From the NCBI RefSeq assembly GCF_000702725.1, contig NZ_JNJI01000003.1:51942-115941 (forward strand): a stretch of 64,000 nucleotides of DNA. Direction: 5' to 3'. Source of the stretch: Mesoplasma photuris ATCC 49581. GTDB taxonomy: Bacteria > Bacillota_I > Bacilli_A > Mycoplasmatales > Mycoplasmataceae. The stretch's first letter is position 1. Each line of letters opens with the position of its first letter. Made by a program: the position numbers and the translations under genes. This document shows positions 63,912-64,000 of this stretch, piece after piece. Under the pieces are notes generated by a model, which did no database searches, was not told the origin of the DNA, and worked only from the letters and a program-made list of their open reading frames with translations.

Positions 63912-64000
63912 TTAATACTTTAATATTTTTTGAACATTGTATTCAGCTAATAGATCATCTTCGTGTAAGTTAGTTAAATCAGCTAGGAATGAAATTCCTT
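63912..64000 (-). CDS. apt: Adenine phosphoribosyltransferase, C-terminal end
   Basis: The last 29 or so codons, to the window edge. The readable end GISFLADLTNLHEDDLLAEYNVQKILKY matches the usual C-terminus of Apt (a hydrophobic strand, an Asn/His-containing turn, and a final Lys-Tyr). The apt-relA order is conserved in Firmicutes. Apt salvages adenine to AMP. The call depends partly on synteny. Confidence 0.65.
   Translation of the reverse strand, partial: GISFLADLTNLHEDDLLAEYNVQKILKY

Overview
The window comes from a wall-less Mollicute of the Spiroplasma/Mesoplasma/Entomoplasma group. The DNA is very AT-rich. Nearly all long genes read through in-frame TGA codons at positions where a tryptophan fits, so UGA encodes Trp (genetic code 4) and TGG is the minority codon. 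Shine-Dalgarno sites are strong (aaggag/ggagg), intrinsic terminators are short U-tailed hairpins, and one protein carries a typical Mollicute lipobox. Gene order keeps many Firmicute blocks. These are ynzC-tkt-yneF, nusB-xseA-xseB-tlyA (without folD, ispA and dxs), comEC/rpsT/holA, and apt-relA-hisS-aspS. I saw no tRNA or rRNA gene, CRISPR array or transposase.

Layout. Positions 1-3354 hold the end of an RpiR-like regulator and a fused PTS EIIA-EIIB-EIIC with an unusual coiled-coil tail. Positions 3397-9994 hold a small serine hydrolase, an acidic protein, rpsU, a tiny basic ORF, ruvAB, a Doc-type Fic toxin with a tiny partner ORF, a helical protein, and a divergent DEDD-type exonuclease. 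Positions 10015-15772 form a cassette between two 83-bp direct repeats: a GntR/TreR-like repressor with two palindromic operators, a GH65 disaccharide phosphorylase, beta-phosphoglucomutase, and an APC-type permease. The repeats duplicate the last codons and terminator of the exonuclease gene, which looks like integration at the 3' end of a gene.

Positions 15985-24256 hold a FocA/NirC transporter, yqeH, a probable small RNA, an AlaX-type editing protein, ynzC-tkt-yneF, a flavodoxin-fold reductase and plsY. Positions 24330-32884 hold two unknown proteins, a MarR regulator with a YhgE/Pip-like membrane protein, an RDD protein, a DEAD-box helicase, and a DUF3137-like/LemA pair. Positions 32985-39718 are a run of plus-strand housekeeping genes: ribF (nucleotidyltransferase motif missing), nfo, a lipoprotein, nusB, xseAB, tlyA and dinB.

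From 39724 onward most genes are on the minus strand. They are coaE, a small unknown protein, a candidate alternative sigma factor, a membrane protein overlapping holA, rpsT (plus strand), comEC with an upstream membrane protein, a PD-(D/E)XK nuclease, valS, an S66 peptidase, a coiled-coil protein, a P-type cation ATPase, engB, several membrane or acidic unknowns, aspS, hisS, relA and the end of apt.

Functionally, the cassette should phosphorolyse an alpha-linked glucose disaccharide to glucose plus beta-glucose-1-phosphate and pass the latter to glucose-6-phosphate. RuvAB, XseAB, DinB, Nfo, ComEC, the RecB-like nuclease and the candidate sigma factor make the window rich in recombination, repair and DNA-uptake functions. 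All calls were made by eye from translations and motifs; no database search was run.
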